DNA of 64,000 bases, from the NCBI RefSeq assembly GCF_013347965.1, contig NZ_CP048810.1, positions 3,224,001-3,288,000 on the forward strand, read 5' to 3'. Below the pieces are notes generated by a model. That model saw nothing but the letters and a program-made list of their open reading frames with translations. It was not told where the DNA came from and made no database searches. The DNA comes from Pseudomonas bijieensis. GTDB taxonomy: Bacteria; Pseudomonadota; Gammaproteobacteria; Pseudomonadales; Pseudomonadaceae. The translations under genes and the position numbers were made by a program. Positions 33,447-42,891 of this stretch are shown piece by piece (position 1 is the first letter of the stretch; every line of letters begins with the position of its first letter).

Positions 33447-34967
33447 ATGGGCATCAAAGGTTTCGCCTGCAGCATTGCGCTGTTGGGCCTCATCAGCAGT
33501 TTTCCGGCGCATGCCGGTAAAGCCAACGACACCCTGGTTTACGCTTCCGACAGCGAACCTGAAAACATCAGCCCCTATCACAACGATTTACGCGAAGGTG
33601 TGATTCTCGGCCGGCTGATCTGGGACAACCTGATCTACCGCGACCCCAGCAATGGCGAATACAAACCCATGCTGGCCAGCAGTTGGAAACAGGTCGACGA
33701 CACCACCATCGATTTTGAGCTGCGCAAAGGCGTCAAATTTCACAACGGCGACGCCTTCACCGCCGACGACGTGGTGTTCACCCTCAATTACGTGGTGTCG
33801 CCCGAAGCGAAAGTCGTTACCGTGCAAAACGTAGACTGGATCAAGAGCGCCGAAAAAACCGGTGACTACAGCGTCCGCCTGTATTTGAAGAAGCCTTTCC
33901 CTCCGGCGCTGGAATACCTGTCCAACGCCGTCCCGATGTTCCCCAAGCAGTACTTCGAAAAGGTCGGCCTGGCCGAATTCAGCCGCAAGCCAGTGGGTAC
34001 CGGGCCGTATAAGGCGACGTCGGTGGTAGCTGGCGAAGGCGTGACCATGGAGATCAACAAGGACTACTTTCCGGACAGCCCTCAAGGCAAGCCCCATATC
34101 GGCCACCTCAAGTTCCGGGTGATTCCGGATGCAGAAACCCGCCTGGCCGAGTTGATGACCGACGGTGTCGACTGGACTTGGCGTGTGACCTCGGATCAGG
34201 CCGTCGACCTTAGAGGTATGCCGAACCTGACCGTGACCAGCGGCGAAACCATGCGCATCGGCTTCCTGATTCTCGATGCCCGGGGCACCTCCACTGAAAA
34301 CTCGCCGATGAAGAACCTCAAGGTGCGTCAGGCCATCAACCATGCGATCAACCGCAATGCACTGGCCACGCAAATGGTGGGTGGCGAAGCCAAACCCTTG
34401 CAGGTTGCCTGTTATCCAGGCCAGTTCGGCTGCGATACCACCGCGGCCACGGTCTACGACTACGACCCGGCCAAAGCCAAGGCGCTGCTCGCCGAAGCCG
34501 GTTACCCAAATGGCTTCGAGACAGAAATCTTCGCTTATCGCGACCGTGATTACGTCGAAGCCATCATCGGCAACCTACGTGCCGTGGGCATCAACGCCAA
34601 GCTGCGCTACTTGAAGTACGCCGCACTGCGCGATCAGCAACGTGGCGGCAAGGTGCCCATGTCGTTTCAGGCCTGGGGCTCGTTCTCGATCCTCGACACT
34701 TCGGCGTCGGCCGGCACCTGGTTCAAGGGCAATCCGGACGACAACATCAAGGACCCACAAGTCCAGAGCTGGTTGCAGACCGCTGACAACGCCCTCGACC
34801 CGCAATTGCGCAAGGACAACTACCGCAAGGCGCTGCAGCGCATCAGCGAACAGGCGTACTGGGCGCCGTTGTTCAACTACTCGATGAACTACGCCTACAC
34901 CTCCGAACTCGCGTTCACGTCGTACCCGGATGAGCTGCCGCGTTTCGTTCAGTCCAGCTGGAAGTAA
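33447..34967 (+). CDS. Periplasmic peptide-type ABC substrate-binding protein
   Basis: A 506-residue family 5 extracellular solute-binding protein (DppA/OppA/opine type). It has a Sec signal peptide (MGIKGFACSIALLGLISSFPAHA), the core LVYASDSEPENISPY, LRKGVKFHNGDAFTADDVVFTL and GTGPYK motifs, and a C-terminal part typical of nickel/dipeptide binders. GGAGACGACGGC precedes the start. It delivers substrate to the two permeases downstream. The class suggests short peptides, opines or N-acyl amino acids; the two M20 peptidases in the operon support a peptide-bonded substrate. Confidence 0.9.
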   Translation: MGIKGFACSIALLGLISSFPAHAGKANDTLVYASDSEPENISPYHNDLREGVILGRLIWDNLIYRDPSNGEYKPMLASSWKQVDDTTIDFELRKGVKFHNGDAFTADDVVFTLNYVVSPEAKVVTVQNVDWIKSAEKTGDYSVRLYLKKPFPPALEYLSNAVPMFPKQYFEKVGLAEFSRKPVGTGPYKATSVVAGEGVTMEINKDYFPDSPQGKPHIGHLKFRVIPDAETRLAELMTDGVDWTWRVTSDQAVDLRGMPNLTVTSGETMRIGFLILDARGTSTENSPMKNLKVRQAINHAINRNALATQMVGGEAKPLQVACYPGQFGCDTTAATVYDYDPAKAKALLAEAGYPNGFETEIFAYRDRDYVEAIIGNLRAVGINAKLRYLKYAALRDQQRGGKVPMSFQAWGSFSILDTSASAGTWFKGNPDDNIKDPQVQSWLQTADNALDPQLRKDNYRKALQRISEQAYWAPLFNYSMNYAYTSELAFTSYPDELPRFVQSSWK

Positions 34968-35070
34968 TCCGCAACAGAGCGGATCGATCGAGAGGTGCCG
35001 TGGTGTGGATTAAGCCGCACCACGGACACGTCCTCACACCTGTTATCCATTGGATACGAGGAAACTTGCC

Positions 35071-35988
35071 ATGCTTGGATTCCTTCTGCGCCGTCTGGGC
35101 ATCGCTATTTGCGTTGCCATTACCGTGTCGGTGATCAGCTTTTCGCTTTTGCACCTGTCCGGCGACCTGGCCACTGCCATTGGCGGACCGGAAGCCACCA
35201 GCGAACAGATCGAACAGATCCGCGTGCAGTACGGTTTGAACAAACCGCTACCGACCCAGTACTTCAACTGGCTGGGAGATTTGTTGCAGCTGGACCTGGG
35301 CAACTCCTTTTTCTTTCAGGAATCGGTCTACAACCTCGTCGCCAGCCGCTTGCCGATTACCCTCGGGCTAGGCGCCATGGCGCTGGGTATCGCCTTGCTG
35401 GTGGCAATTCCACTGGGCGTGCTGGCCGCGGTCAAACGCGACACCTGGGTTGACCGACTGGCCTTGAGCATTGCGGTGCTGGGTCAGGCAATGCCCAGTT
35501 TCTGGTTTGCGCTGATGTTGATCGTGGTGTTTGCGGTAACGCTCAAGTGGCTGCCGGTGTCCGGTAACTCGACCATGCTGCACTTCGTCATGCCGGCCAT
35601 TGCCTTGGGCTACTACGCGACGCCGGCAATCATGCGCCTGACGCGCGCGGGCATGCTTGATGTGCTCAGCTCCGATTACATCCGCACCGCCCGTGCCAAG
35701 GGCCTGCGCCCTGCCCGCGTGTTGTTCAAGCATGCCCTGCGCAATGCCTTGATTCCGGTCGTCGCACTGGCGGCGGTGGAGTTTGGCTTCATGCTCGGCG
35801 GTTCGGTCGTGATCGAAACCGTGTTCTCCCTGCAAGGCATCGGACAGCTTGCCTGGGACGCCATCGCCCGTGATGACTTTCCGGTGGTACAGGCCGTGGT
35901 CCTGCTGATTGCGGTGATCTACATCATCCTCACCTTGCTGGCCGACGTGCTCAACGCACTGCTCGACCCGCGCATTCGCGTGCGCTAG
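35071..35988 (+). CDS. Peptide ABC transporter permease 1 (DppB type)
   Basis: A 305-residue inner-membrane permease with six helices. The N-terminus LGFLLRRLGIAICVAITVSVISFSLLHLSGD and the EAA-type loop YIRTARAKGLRPARVLFKHALRNALIPV are characteristic of DppB/OppB. The ATG at 35071 follows GAGGAA; seven upstream codons in frame were not used. It pairs with the next gene to form the transmembrane channel. Confidence 0.92.
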   Translation: MLGFLLRRLGIAICVAITVSVISFSLLHLSGDLATAIGGPEATSEQIEQIRVQYGLNKPLPTQYFNWLGDLLQLDLGNSFFFQESVYNLVASRLPITLGLGAMALGIALLVAIPLGVLAAVKRDTWVDRLALSIAVLGQAMPSFWFALMLIVVFAVTLKWLPVSGNSTMLHFVMPAIALGYYATPAIMRLTRAGMLDVLSSDYIRTARAKGLRPARVLFKHALRNALIPVVALAAVEFGFMLGGSVVIETVFSLQGIGQLAWDAIARDDFPVVQAVVLLIAVIYIILTLLADVLNALLDPRIRVR

Positions 35989-35997
35989 GAGGTTTAC

Positions 35998-36900
35998 ATG
36001 AGCACTCCCACGACCCTCGCGATCAATGACTACCTGCCACCACCGAGCAGCCTGAGCCGAGTACTTGGCAAGAGCTTTCGTCATCGGGGTTTCGCCATCG
36101 GCGCGGTGCTGTTGCTGATCATCTTCGCGGGTGCACTGTTCGCGCCGTGGCTGGCACCTTACGACCCTTATGCGCAAGACGTGATGCTACGCATGAAACC
36201 GCCGGCATGGATGGCCAACGGCACCTGGGAATACCCCCTGGGAACCGACAAGCTGGGCCGTGACTACCTGTCGCGACTGCTCTACGGCGCACGTATCTCG
36301 CTGTTCATCGGCATTGCGGCGGCGCTGATCTCCGGCTTTATCGGCACCGTCATGGGGCTGTTGGCCGGTTACTACGGCGGCAAGGTCGATGCGTTCATCA
36401 GCTACCTGATCACCACTCGGCTGGCGATGCCGGTCGTGATGGTCGCGCTGGCCTCGGCATCGCTGATGGGCGGCTCGTTGAAAGTGGTGATCGTGCTGCT
36501 CGGCTGCCTGTTATGGGATCGCTTCGCGGTGGTAGTCAGGGCTTCGGTGCAACAGATTCGCGATGCTGAATATGTGGCCTCGGCCCAGGCGCTTGGCTGC
36601 TCGACCCTGCGCATTCTGGTCAGCGAAATCCTGCCCAACCTGGTCGGCGCGCTGATCGTCGTCGCGACGCTGGAAATGGCCCACGCGATCCTCCTGGAGT
36701 CGGCGTTGTCATTCCTCGGCGTGGGTGTGCAGCCGCCGACACCGTCCTGGGGTTTGATGATCGCCGAAGGCAAACCCTACATGTTCTTTTCCCCGTGGGT
36801 CATCGCCATTCCCGGTGTCGCCCTGATGATTCTGGTGCTGGGCATCAACCTGGTCGGCGATGGCCTGCGCGATCTGATTCTGCCCGACGGCCGTAACTGA
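35998..36900 (+). CDS. Peptide ABC transporter permease 2 (DppC type)
   Basis: A 300-residue DppC/OppC-type permease. An N-terminal cytoplasmic stretch leads into the first helix; HRGFAIGAVLLLIIFAGALFAPWLAPYDPY and LGTDKLGRDYLSRLLYGARISL are diagnostic, as is the EAA-type loop YVASAQALGCSTLRILVSEILPNLVG. TAGGAGG of the preceding stop region provides the ribosome-binding site. It forms the heterodimeric channel with permease 1, followed by two ATPases with 15 bases' spacing. Confidence 0.92.
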   Translation: MSTPTTLAINDYLPPPSSLSRVLGKSFRHRGFAIGAVLLLIIFAGALFAPWLAPYDPYAQDVMLRMKPPAWMANGTWEYPLGTDKLGRDYLSRLLYGARISLFIGIAAALISGFIGTVMGLLAGYYGGKVDAFISYLITTRLAMPVVMVALASASLMGGSLKVVIVLLGCLLWDRFAVVVRASVQQIRDAEYVASAQALGCSTLRILVSEILPNLVGALIVVATLEMAHAILLESALSFLGVGVQPPTPSWGLMIAEGKPYMFFSPWVIAIPGVALMILVLGINLVGDGLRDLILPDGRN

Positions 36901-36915
36901 AAGAGGGTACCGAAC

Positions 36916-37932
36916 ATGGCACTACTCCATGTAGAAAACCTGCGCGTGGATATCCCCATGGGCAACAGCCCGACACCGGATGACATGCTGCATGCAGTGC
37001 GCGGCCTGAACTTTGAAGTCGAGCGCGGTGAAATGTTGTGCATCGTCGGTGAGTCCGGCTGCGGCAAATCCTTGACCTCGCTGGCGCTGATGGACCTGTT
37101 GCCACGCAAGGCCAAACGCACTGCGTCCCGGCTGACCCTGGACGGAATCGACATGCTGGGCCAGAGCGAGCGGCGCATGTGCGACCTGCGCGGCAACCGC
37201 CTGGCGATGATCTTCCAGGAACCGATGACCTCGCTGAACCCGGCCTACAGCATTGGCGATCAGCTCAGCGAAGTGCTGATTCAGCATCGCAAGGTGTCCC
37301 GCAAGGATGCCCTGGCTCGCGCCGCGCAGATGCTGGAGAAAGTCGGTATCAGCAATGCCACCGAGCGCTTGCGTCAGTATCCGCATCAGCTTTCGGGCGG
37401 CTTGCGCCAGCGGGTGATCATTGCCATGGCGTTGATGTGCGAACCGGACCTGATCATCGCCGATGAGCCAACCACTGCATTGGACGTGACCATCCAGGCG
37501 CAGATCCTGCGTTTGATCCGCGACATCCAGAAAGAACTCGGCCTGGCGGTGATCTTCATCACCCACGACCTCGGGCTGGTGGCACGGATCGCCGATCGGG
37601 TCGCCGTGATGTATGCCGGGGAAATCGTCGAGACGGCCCCTGCCCTGCAACTGTTCGAGAACCCGCAGCACCCGTACACCCGTGGTCTACTGGCCAGTAT
37701 CCCTATCCCAGGCCGGACCAAACCGGGTGAGGCGCTGGGTTCGATTCCAGGCCTGGTGCCAAGCCTGGTTGGCGAACAGCAAGGTTGCGCGTTCCGCAAT
37801 CGTTGCGCTCAGGCGATACCGGCCTGCGCGCAAGACATCCCCGAAGTCGAGCAGAACGGACACATGGCGCGCTGCCTGTTCGCCGCTCCGGACCCAGCAC
37901 CGATTCGCCATCAGAAGAGTGCATGGTCATGA
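36916..37932 (+). CDS. Peptide ABC transporter ATPase 1 (DppD type)
   Basis: A 338-residue ATP-binding subunit with Walker A GESGCGKS, signature LSGGLRQRV, Walker [13 protein letters not shown] and H-loop THDLGLVA. The C-terminal oligopeptide-transport domain ([12 protein letters not shown]...[15 protein letters not shown]) carries cysteines that in this subfamily can bind an Fe-S cluster. It energises import together with ATPase 2, whose gene overlaps its stop (ATGA). Confidence 0.93.
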   Translation: MALLHVENLRVDIPMGNSPTPDDMLHAVRGLNFEVERGEMLCIVGESGCGKSLTSLALMDLLPRKAKRTASRLTLDGIDMLGQSERRMCDLRGNRLAMIFQEPMTSLNPAYSIGDQLSEVLIQHRKVSRKDALARAAQMLEKVGISNATERLRQYPHQLSGGLRQRVIIAMALMCEPDLIIADEPTTALDVTIQAQILRLIRDIQKELGLAVIFITHDLGLVARIADRVAVMYAGEIVETAPALQLFENPQHPYTRGLLASIPIPGRTKPGEALGSIPGLVPSLVGEQQGCAFRNRCAQAIPACAQDIPEVEQNGHMARCLFAAPDPAPIRHQKSAWS

Positions 37933-38918
37933 AAAAAGACATCGCTTTGGAGCTGTGTGACATCCGTCGCGAGTTTCGGATCAACAAGGGCTTTTTCAAA
38001 CCCGCCGCCACCCTGAAGGCCGTGGATGGCGTTTCCCTGCGCCTGATGCGGGGCGAGACCCTCGGTCTGGTAGGTGAGTCCGGTTGCGGAAAAAGTACCC
38101 TGGCAAAACTCCTGCTCGGCCTGTTGCCGCCTACCAGCGGCGATGTGCTGGTCAATGGCAAACATCTGGCGGCGACTGATCGCAAGGAAATGTCCCGGCA
38201 CATTCAGCCGATATTCCAGGACCCGTATTCCTCGCTGAACCCGCGCAAGACCCTGCGCGAAATCATTACCCTACCGCTGATCGTGCATGACATCGGCAAC
38301 CCTGCCGAGCGACGCAAGAAGACCGAAGAGATGCTCGATGTGGTCGGCCTGCCCAAGCGGGTGATCGACAGCTACCCGAGCCAGTTGTCCGGCGGACAAC
38401 GCCAGCGGGTCGCGATCGCACGGGCGCTGATCATGCGCCCCGATGTGTTGATTTGCGACGAGCCCACATCAGCACTGGATGTGTCGGTGCAGGCGCAGAT
38501 TCTCAACTTGCTGCAAGACCTCAAGCGCGAATTCGGCCTGACCTACCTGCTGATCAGCCACAATCTCGCGGTCATCGAACACCTCGCCGACCGAGTCGCG
38601 GTGATGTACCTGGGGCGCATCGTCGAAGAGCGCACTCGCGAATCGTTGTTCGCCAAACCCGGCCACCCTTATACCCGCGCCTTGCTGGATTCGGTGCTCA
38701 CGCCCGATCCGCGCCTGGGCATTCCCGAAATCGGCCTGCACGGCACTTTCCCCAATCCGATGTCACCGCCGTCCGGTTGCGCCTTCCATCCTCGCTGCCC
38801 GAGCTGCTTCGCACCGTGCAAAACGGCCTACCCGGCCAATGATTCGATTATCGGGGGCAACGTGCGTTGCCACCTTCACGACAACCCTGCCCAAACACTG
38901 GAGCTTGTCCACTCATGA
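37929..38918 (+). CDS. Peptide ABC transporter ATPase 2 (DppF type)
   Basis: A 329-residue ATP-binding subunit: Walker A GESGCGKS, signature LSGGQRQRV, Walker B LICDEPTSALD, H-loop SHNLAVIEH, and the same C-terminal oligopeptide domain (GCAFHPRCPSCFAPC). [16 protein letters not shown] at the ATG overlapping the previous stop is chosen; an ATG two codons earlier is equally possible. The M20 peptidase gene overlaps its stop by four bases, binding transport and hydrolysis into one unit. Confidence 0.93.
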   Translation: MKKDIALELCDIRREFRINKGFFKPAATLKAVDGVSLRLMRGETLGLVGESGCGKSTLAKLLLGLLPPTSGDVLVNGKHLAATDRKEMSRHIQPIFQDPYSSLNPRKTLREIITLPLIVHDIGNPAERRKKTEEMLDVVGLPKRVIDSYPSQLSGGQRQRVAIARALIMRPDVLICDEPTSALDVSVQAQILNLLQDLKREFGLTYLLISHNLAVIEHLADRVAVMYLGRIVEERTRESLFAKPGHPYTRALLDSVLTPDPRLGIPEIGLHGTFPNPMSPPSGCAFHPRCPSCFAPCKTAYPANDSIIGGNVRCHLHDNPAQTLELVHS

Positions 38919-40339
38919 GTCGTTCACTGGCCATCAGCAACACCACAGAGCAATTTAACAACGGCGCATTTTTCAATCTGCTCGAACGCAGCGTCGCCTT
39001 GCCCACCGAAAGCCAGGCAGCGGACAGCCAGCCCGAGTTGTATCGCTACCTCAATGACTTCATCACCCCCCACGTCGAGGCGATGGGCTTCAGCGTCAAA
39101 ATCTATGACAACCCGGTGGCAGAGCGCGGCCCTTTCATGATCGCCACACGCATTGAGCACCCAGCGCTGCCGACCGTGCTCAGCTACGGCCACGGTGATG
39201 TGGTGCGCGGCTATGAGGCGCAATGGCGTGAAGGCCTGTCGCCGTGGCAAGTCACGGTCGAAGGCGATCGCTGGTATGGCCGCGGCACGGCGGATAACAA
39301 AGGCCAGCACCTGATCAACCTGACCGCGCTCGAACAAACGCTCAAGGCTCGCGACGGCAAGCTGGGTTTCAACGTCAAGCTGCTGCTGGAAATGGGCGAA
39401 GAAGAAGGCTCGCCGGGCTTGAATGCGTTCTGTGCTGCGCACAGCAAAGAGCTCGCGGCGGATATTTTCATCGCCTCGGACGGCCCGCGCCTGGCGGCAT
39501 CACGACCGACGATTTTTCTGGGCTCACGTGGGGTGTTCAACTTCGAGTTGGTGGTCAATTTGCGCGAGGGCGCCCATCACTCTGGCAACTGGGGCGGGTT
39601 GCTGGCTAACCCTGGCATCATCCTGGCCAATGCCATCGCGAGCATGGTCGATGAACACGGTCGGGTGAAAGTGGCAGGCCTGCAGCCCGAGACACTGCCG
39701 GAACCGGTTCGCCAGGCTCTGGCTGATATCGACGTGGGTGGCGGGCCGGGCGATCCGGAAATCGACGCCAACTGGGGTAACCCGCAGCTGTCGCTGAGCG
39801 AAAAAGTGTTCGGCTGGAACACCCTCGACGTCATCGCCTTCAAGACCGGCAACCCGGACGCCCCCGTGCATGCGATCCCGGGTAAAGCCAATGCCCACTG
39901 CCATATCCGCTTCGTGGTGAACAGCGACTACACGACCTTTATCCCGGCTGTTCGTGCCCACCTGGATGCTCACGGCTTCAGCAATGTCGAGGTCAGGCAA
40001 AGCCGCATCGATGTGATGCATGCCACTCGGCTGGATCCGCAAAGCCCGTGGGTCAGTTGGGCACTCGGCTCCTTGGCCCAGACCACCGGCAAAAAACCTG
40101 CGCTGCTGCCAAACCTCGGTGGCTCGCTGCCCAACGATGTGTTCGCGGACGTGCTCGGCCTGCCAACCCTGTGGGTGCCGCACTCGTACCCGGCCTGCTC
40201 ACAACATGCGCCGAACGAGCACTTGCTGGCACCGGTGGTCAAGGAAAGCCTGCAAATCATGGCAGGGCTATTCTGGGACCTGGGCAACGACGCGGCACGC
40301 CTGACCCAGGAACATCAGTTACGGGAGCAAGCGCAATGA
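38915..40339 (+). CDS. M20 family metallopeptidase (dipeptidase-like)
   Basis: A 474-residue zinc hydrolase of family M20. Metal-binding and catalytic motifs are visible: YGHGDVV (His ligand), RGTADNKGQ (bridging Asp), MGEEEGSPG (catalytic Glu and ligand) and near the end the His of LWVPHSYPACSQHAPNE. A dimerisation domain lies between, with GAHHSGNWGG. These enzymes cleave dipeptides or N-acyl amino acids; it should act in the cytoplasm on the imported substrate. No signal peptide is present. It is coupled at both ends to its neighbours. Confidence 0.88.
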   Translation: MSRSLAISNTTEQFNNGAFFNLLERSVALPTESQAADSQPELYRYLNDFITPHVEAMGFSVKIYDNPVAERGPFMIATRIEHPALPTVLSYGHGDVVRGYEAQWREGLSPWQVTVEGDRWYGRGTADNKGQHLINLTALEQTLKARDGKLGFNVKLLLEMGEEEGSPGLNAFCAAHSKELAADIFIASDGPRLAASRPTIFLGSRGVFNFELVVNLREGAHHSGNWGGLLANPGIILANAIASMVDEHGRVKVAGLQPETLPEPVRQALADIDVGGGPGDPEIDANWGNPQLSLSEKVFGWNTLDVIAFKTGNPDAPVHAIPGKANAHCHIRFVVNSDYTTFIPAVRAHLDAHGFSNVEVRQSRIDVMHATRLDPQSPWVSWALGSLAQTTGKKPALLPNLGGSLPNDVFADVLGLPTLWVPHSYPACSQHAPNEHLLAPVVKESLQIMAGLFWDLGNDAARLTQEHQLREQAQ

Positions 40340-41490
40340 ATACCGGTCCACAACAGGCGCTGGACTGGCTTGCCGACCAGCGCCCAGCCATGGAAGCGCT
40401 GCTACAGCGCATCGTCGACACCGACTCCAACAGCTATGACAAGGCCGGCGTCGACGCTGTGGGCGCGCTGCTCGCGGCTGAACTGGAAGCCGACGGCATC
40501 CTGCTCCAGCGCATGCCGGTCGATGGTTTTGGCGACGTGATGCTCGCCGAAGTGCCGGGCGCCTCAGGAAAGCCGGTGCTGTTGCTCGGCCATCGTGACA
40601 CGGTGTTTCCCAAAGGCACCACCACGACTCGCGGCTACAGCCGCGACGCCGACCTCGCCTATGGCCCCGGCGTCGCCGACATGAAAGGCGGCCTGGTGCT
40701 CAATTGCTTCGCCCTCAAGGCTCTCAAACGCGCCGGTCAGTTGCCCTATCCGGTACAGGTTCTGTACACCGGTGACGAAGAAATCGGTTCCGGCAGCGCC
40801 AGAACCCATATCGAAAAAGCCGCCCGTGGCGCGCGTGCCGTGCTCAATACCGAACCCGGCCGGGCCAGCGGCAACGTGGTCAGCGCACGCAAAGGCGGTG
40901 CCACGCTGATCATCGAAGTCAGCGGCCGCGCGGCGCATGCCGGGGTCAACCATGCCGACGGCGCCAGCGCCATCGAGGCCCTGGCACGCAAGATCGTCAA
41001 GCTCCATGCCTTGACCGACTACCCGGCAGGCATCACCACTAACGTTGGCCTGATATCCGGTGGCACGTCCAGCAACACCGTCGCGCCCAGCGCCTGCGCG
41101 CGGCTGGACGTGCGCTTCATCGAGCTCAAGCACTGGGACCAGATCCTTAGCGCAATCCTGGCCATCGTTGCAGAAGAAGAACTGATCGGCACCAGCGCCA
41201 TCCTCAAGGAAGCGACGACCTTTCTACCGATGGAAGCCCATCACAGCGAACGGCTGCTGCGCATCTACCAACAACAAGCGCTGGCGCTGGGCTTCAGCGT
41301 CGAAGGCGAGTTCACCGGCGGTTGCGCCGACTCCGGATTCACCGCCAGCCTGGGCATTCCCACCCTGTGTGGCCTCGGGCCGGTGGGTGGCAAGGTCCAT
41401 ACCGATCGTGAATACCTGGAGCTGGACACGCTGGTGCCCCGTGCCCAGGCCTTGGTGGCAACCATTCTGGCTGTCGGCGAGGGCAGTTGA
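40336..41490 (+). CDS. M20 family carboxypeptidase (glutamate carboxypeptidase-like)
   Basis: A 384-residue M20 hydrolase nearer to carboxypeptidase G2 / ArgE-type enzymes. Motifs include LLGHRDTVFPKGT, YGPGVADMKGG (bridging Asp), YTGDEEIGS (catalytic Glu pair) and the dimerisation-domain His in GRAAHAGVNHADG. No signal peptide is seen, so it is cytoplasmic, unlike periplasmic CPG2. ATGA overlap with the previous gene ends the operon. Two different M20 enzymes suggest stepwise cleavage, for example an acyl-peptide then a dipeptide. Confidence 0.88.
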   Translation: MNTGPQQALDWLADQRPAMEALLQRIVDTDSNSYDKAGVDAVGALLAAELEADGILLQRMPVDGFGDVMLAEVPGASGKPVLLLGHRDTVFPKGTTTTRGYSRDADLAYGPGVADMKGGLVLNCFALKALKRAGQLPYPVQVLYTGDEEIGSGSARTHIEKAARGARAVLNTEPGRASGNVVSARKGGATLIIEVSGRAAHAGVNHADGASAIEALARKIVKLHALTDYPAGITTNVGLISGGTSSNTVAPSACARLDVRFIELKHWDQILSAILAIVAEEELIGTSAILKEATTFLPMEAHHSERLLRIYQQQALALGFSVEGEFTGGCADSGFTASLGIPTLCGLGPVGGKVHTDREYLELDTLVPRAQALVATILAVGEGS

Positions 41491-41586
41491 GGTAATGAGT
41501 ATCTACGAATCGCCGGGGATAGGGTGTTCACGCACTCACGCCCCGGCGTTGAAGGTAAACGGGTCAACCAAACCGTCACTTTCATA

Positions 41587-42852
41587 CTACAAGACAAGCC
41601 TGCGGTAATCCGCCAGCACACTGCCCAGATAGGCATTGAAACGCCCGGCGGCGGCGCCATCGATCACGCGATGATCCCAACTCAGGCTCAATGGCAGAAT
41701 CTTCCGCGTGACCACTTGCCCATCTTCCATCGCCAGTCTTTCCCTGCTTTTACCCACCCCCAATATGGCGACCTCGGGCGCATTGATGATCGGCGTGAAA
41801 TAGGTCCCGCCAATCCCGCCCAACGATGAGATGGAAAAGCAGCCGCCACTCATGTCGCTAACGCTCAACTTACCTGCACGAGCCTTCTCGGCAAGCGCTG
41901 ACATTTCCTGCGCAATCGCCAGCACGCCTTTCTGGTCGACATCCTTGATCACGGGGACGACCAACCCTTGCGGCGTATCGGCGGCAAACCCGATATGGAA
42001 GTAACGCTTAAACACCAGTTGGTCGCCATTGAGGCTGGCATTGAACTCCGGAAACTTTTTCAGCGCCGCCGCACAGGCTTTCATCAACAAGGCCAGCAAC
42101 GTGATCTTTATTCCTCCTTGCGCTTTTTCCTGGTTCATCTGCACACGAAACTGTTCCAGCAATGTGATATCCGCATCGTCATGATTGGTAACGTGAGGAA
42201 TCATCACCCAGTTCCGGTGCAAGTTAGCGCCGCTGATTTTCTTGATCCGGGACAGCGTCTTGCTTTCCACCGGCCCATATTTGGCGAAATCAACCGCCGG
42301 CCAAGGTAATAAACCACCCAACGGCGGAGAGTTGGCCGCCGGCGCCTGGGCGGTCAGAGCCCCTTTTACATGGGCCAGGACATCATCCTTAGTGATGCGA
42401 TGACGTGCTCCCGTGCCCTGAATGGCCTTGAGTGAAACACCCAGTTCCCGAGAGAACTTGCGCACCGAGGGCGATGCCAGCGGCAAGTCCGTTAGTGAAC
42501 CATTGGTTTCAGCTGGCGACGGTCTCGCAACGACCCGCTCGGGTTCGGCGCAGGTTGCAACGGCTTCGGCTACAGGTGCGACATCCGGTTGTGGAAGCAC
42601 TGACAATGGCCGATCAATCTCGATAAAGGCGATCGACGATCCTTCGCTGACCTTGTCATCCAGCTTGACCGCCAATGATTGCAACACACCCGTTTGCGGC
42701 GAAGGAATCTCCATGGACGCCTTGTCGGTCTCGACGATGATCAGGGCCTGTCCTTCGAGCACCGTATCGCCCGCGCTGACCAGGATTTCAATGACCCCGA
42801 CATCCTTGGCATCGCCGATGTCGGGCACTCGAACTTCATGCACATTCTTCAT
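41587..42852 (-). CDS. aceF: Dihydrolipoyl acetyltransferase (E2), second copy, one lipoyl domain
   Basis: A 421-residue E2 subunit of a pyruvate dehydrogenase-type complex. It has a single N-terminal lipoyl domain (residues 1-75, lipoylated K44 in ETDKAS), a peripheral-subunit-binding domain (about 128-165, SPSVRKFSRELGVSLKAIQGTG), and the catalytic domain ending with SWDHRVIDGAAAGRF. Housekeeping AceF of Pseudomonas usually has two or more lipoyl domains and is longer, so this is likely a specialised paralogue. The ATG at 42852 follows AGGAAG. It lies 39 bases after aceE; no E3 (lpd) gene is nearby. Confidence 0.9.
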   Translation of the reverse strand: MKNVHEVRVPDIGDAKDVGVIEILVSAGDTVLEGQALIIVETDKASMEIPSPQTGVLQSLAVKLDDKVSEGSSIAFIEIDRPLSVLPQPDVAPVAEAVATCAEPERVVARPSPAETNGSLTDLPLASPSVRKFSRELGVSLKAIQGTGARHRITKDDVLAHVKGALTAQAPAANSPPLGGLLPWPAVDFAKYGPVESKTLSRIKKISGANLHRNWVMIPHVTNHDDADITLLEQFRVQMNQEKAQGGIKITLLALLMKACAAALKKFPEFNASLNGDQLVFKRYFHIGFAADTPQGLVVPVIKDVDQKGVLAIAQEMSALAEKARAGKLSVSDMSGGCFSISSLGGIGGTYFTPIINAPEVAILGVGKSRERLAMEDGQVVTRKILPLSLSWDHRVIDGAAAGRFNAYLGSVLADYRRLVL

Positions 42853-42891
42853 GACCACTTCCTGAAAATTCGATTCTGTCTGAAGCCGGTT

